64,000 nucleotides of DNA from Mycobacterium sp. E3251 (GTDB lineage Bacteria; Actinomycetota; Actinomycetes; Mycobacteriales; Mycobacteriaceae): the NCBI RefSeq assembly GCF_001666835.1, contig NZ_LZJF01000056.1:21463-85462 (forward strand), written 5' to 3'. Of this stretch, positions 63,932-64,000 are shown piece by piece. Position numbers and translations under genes: made by a program. The notes under the pieces are model-generated. The model did not search any database. It was not told where the DNA came from and saw nothing but the letters and a program-made list of their open reading frames with translations. How positions within the stretch are numbered: position 1 is the stretch's first letter; every line of letters starts with the position of its first letter.

Positions 63932-64000
63932 ATGAGCCAGGATGCAGTCGAATTGACCCGTGGTCTGCTCACCGAGGCCGCGGTAGCGCGGCACGGTTTC
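63932..64000 (+). CDS. Start of an unidentified plus-strand gene (cut by window edge)
   Basis: ATG at 63932 opens a frame running in phase to the right edge (23 codons). It reads MSQDAVELTRGLLTEAAVAR and then HGF, which looks like the amphipathic start of a real protein. Codon third positions are mostly G or C, as expected here. No strong Shine-Dalgarno is visible. The family cannot be told from 23 residues. Confidence 0.45.
   Translation, partial: MSQDAVELTRGLLTEAAVARHGF

Noticed and set aside
63791..63994. 67-codon minus-strand frame at the right edge
   Set aside because: The codons have mixed third positions and no Shine-Dalgarno. The plus-strand frame from 63932 reads more like a protein start, so the minus frame was left out.

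Overview
The window is chromosomal DNA of a high-GC actinobacterium, almost certainly a non-tuberculous Mycobacterium. Its backbone follows Mycobacterium tuberculosis gene order from mfd (Rv1020) down to the cAMP-regulated acetyltransferase (Rv0998): mfd, TetR Rv1019, tRNA-Gln, glmU, prsA, lpqT, rplY, pth, pks16, ispE, ksgA, rpfB, tatD, metS, [insert], pabB, rsmI, protein mannosyltransferase, arcA, alkB-like, Rv0999-like lipoproteins, Rv0998-like acetyltransferase. A PPE gene and GTG/TTG starts fit this assignment. So do many near-leaderless starts with a TANNNT -10 box about 7 bases before the start codon.

Region 1 (1-20614) is mostly core metabolism: transcription-coupled repair, UDP-GlcNAc synthesis, PRPP synthesis, ribosomal protein L25, peptidyl-tRNA hydrolase, isoprenoid kinase, rRNA dimethylation, resuscitation-promoting factor RpfB and Met-tRNA synthetase. 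A few accessory genes interrupt it: a degenerate decarboxylase, ArsC, a cyclase/STAND/LuxR regulator, a P450 and an SDR.

Region 2 (20723-49204) replaces the short metS-pabB interval of M. tuberculosis with about 28 kb that looks like a dedicated exopolysaccharide locus. It has a NodB-type deacetylase and a BcsB-like envelope protein. Two TetR regulators resemble gamma-butyrolactone receptors, one carries an apparent frameshift, and a matching operator-like palindrome lies nearby. A small-ORF/PPE pair heads an operon with an RmlC-like epimerase, an initiating polyprenyl sugar-phosphate transferase, a Wzx-type flippase and a two-domain glycosyltransferase. The rest comprises two methyltransferase-like genes, two GT4 glycosyltransferases, a GMC oxidoreductase with an aldo-keto reductase, a Wzy-type polymerase and a Wzz/BY-kinase-like protein with a broken Walker A. 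A GAF-GGDEF-EAL c-di-GMP enzyme sits between two paralogous DUF4832-like lipoproteins. Taken together this suggests a Wzx/Wzy-dependent polymer under c-di-GMP and TetR control, with a PPE protein as candidate outer-membrane component.

Region 3 (49452-60543) returns to the backbone. It carries an ECF41-type sigma factor with its FAD oxidoreductase, and then a striking cassette between the mannosyltransferase and arcA: a DUF559-like nuclease gene flanked on both sides by related 56-bp palindromes.

Region 4 (60764-64000) holds a WecG/TagA-family glycosyltransferase and the heptose pathway genes hddA-gmhA-gmhB, then the first codons of a plus-strand gene. All functions are read from sequence motifs and remembered families; no search was run.
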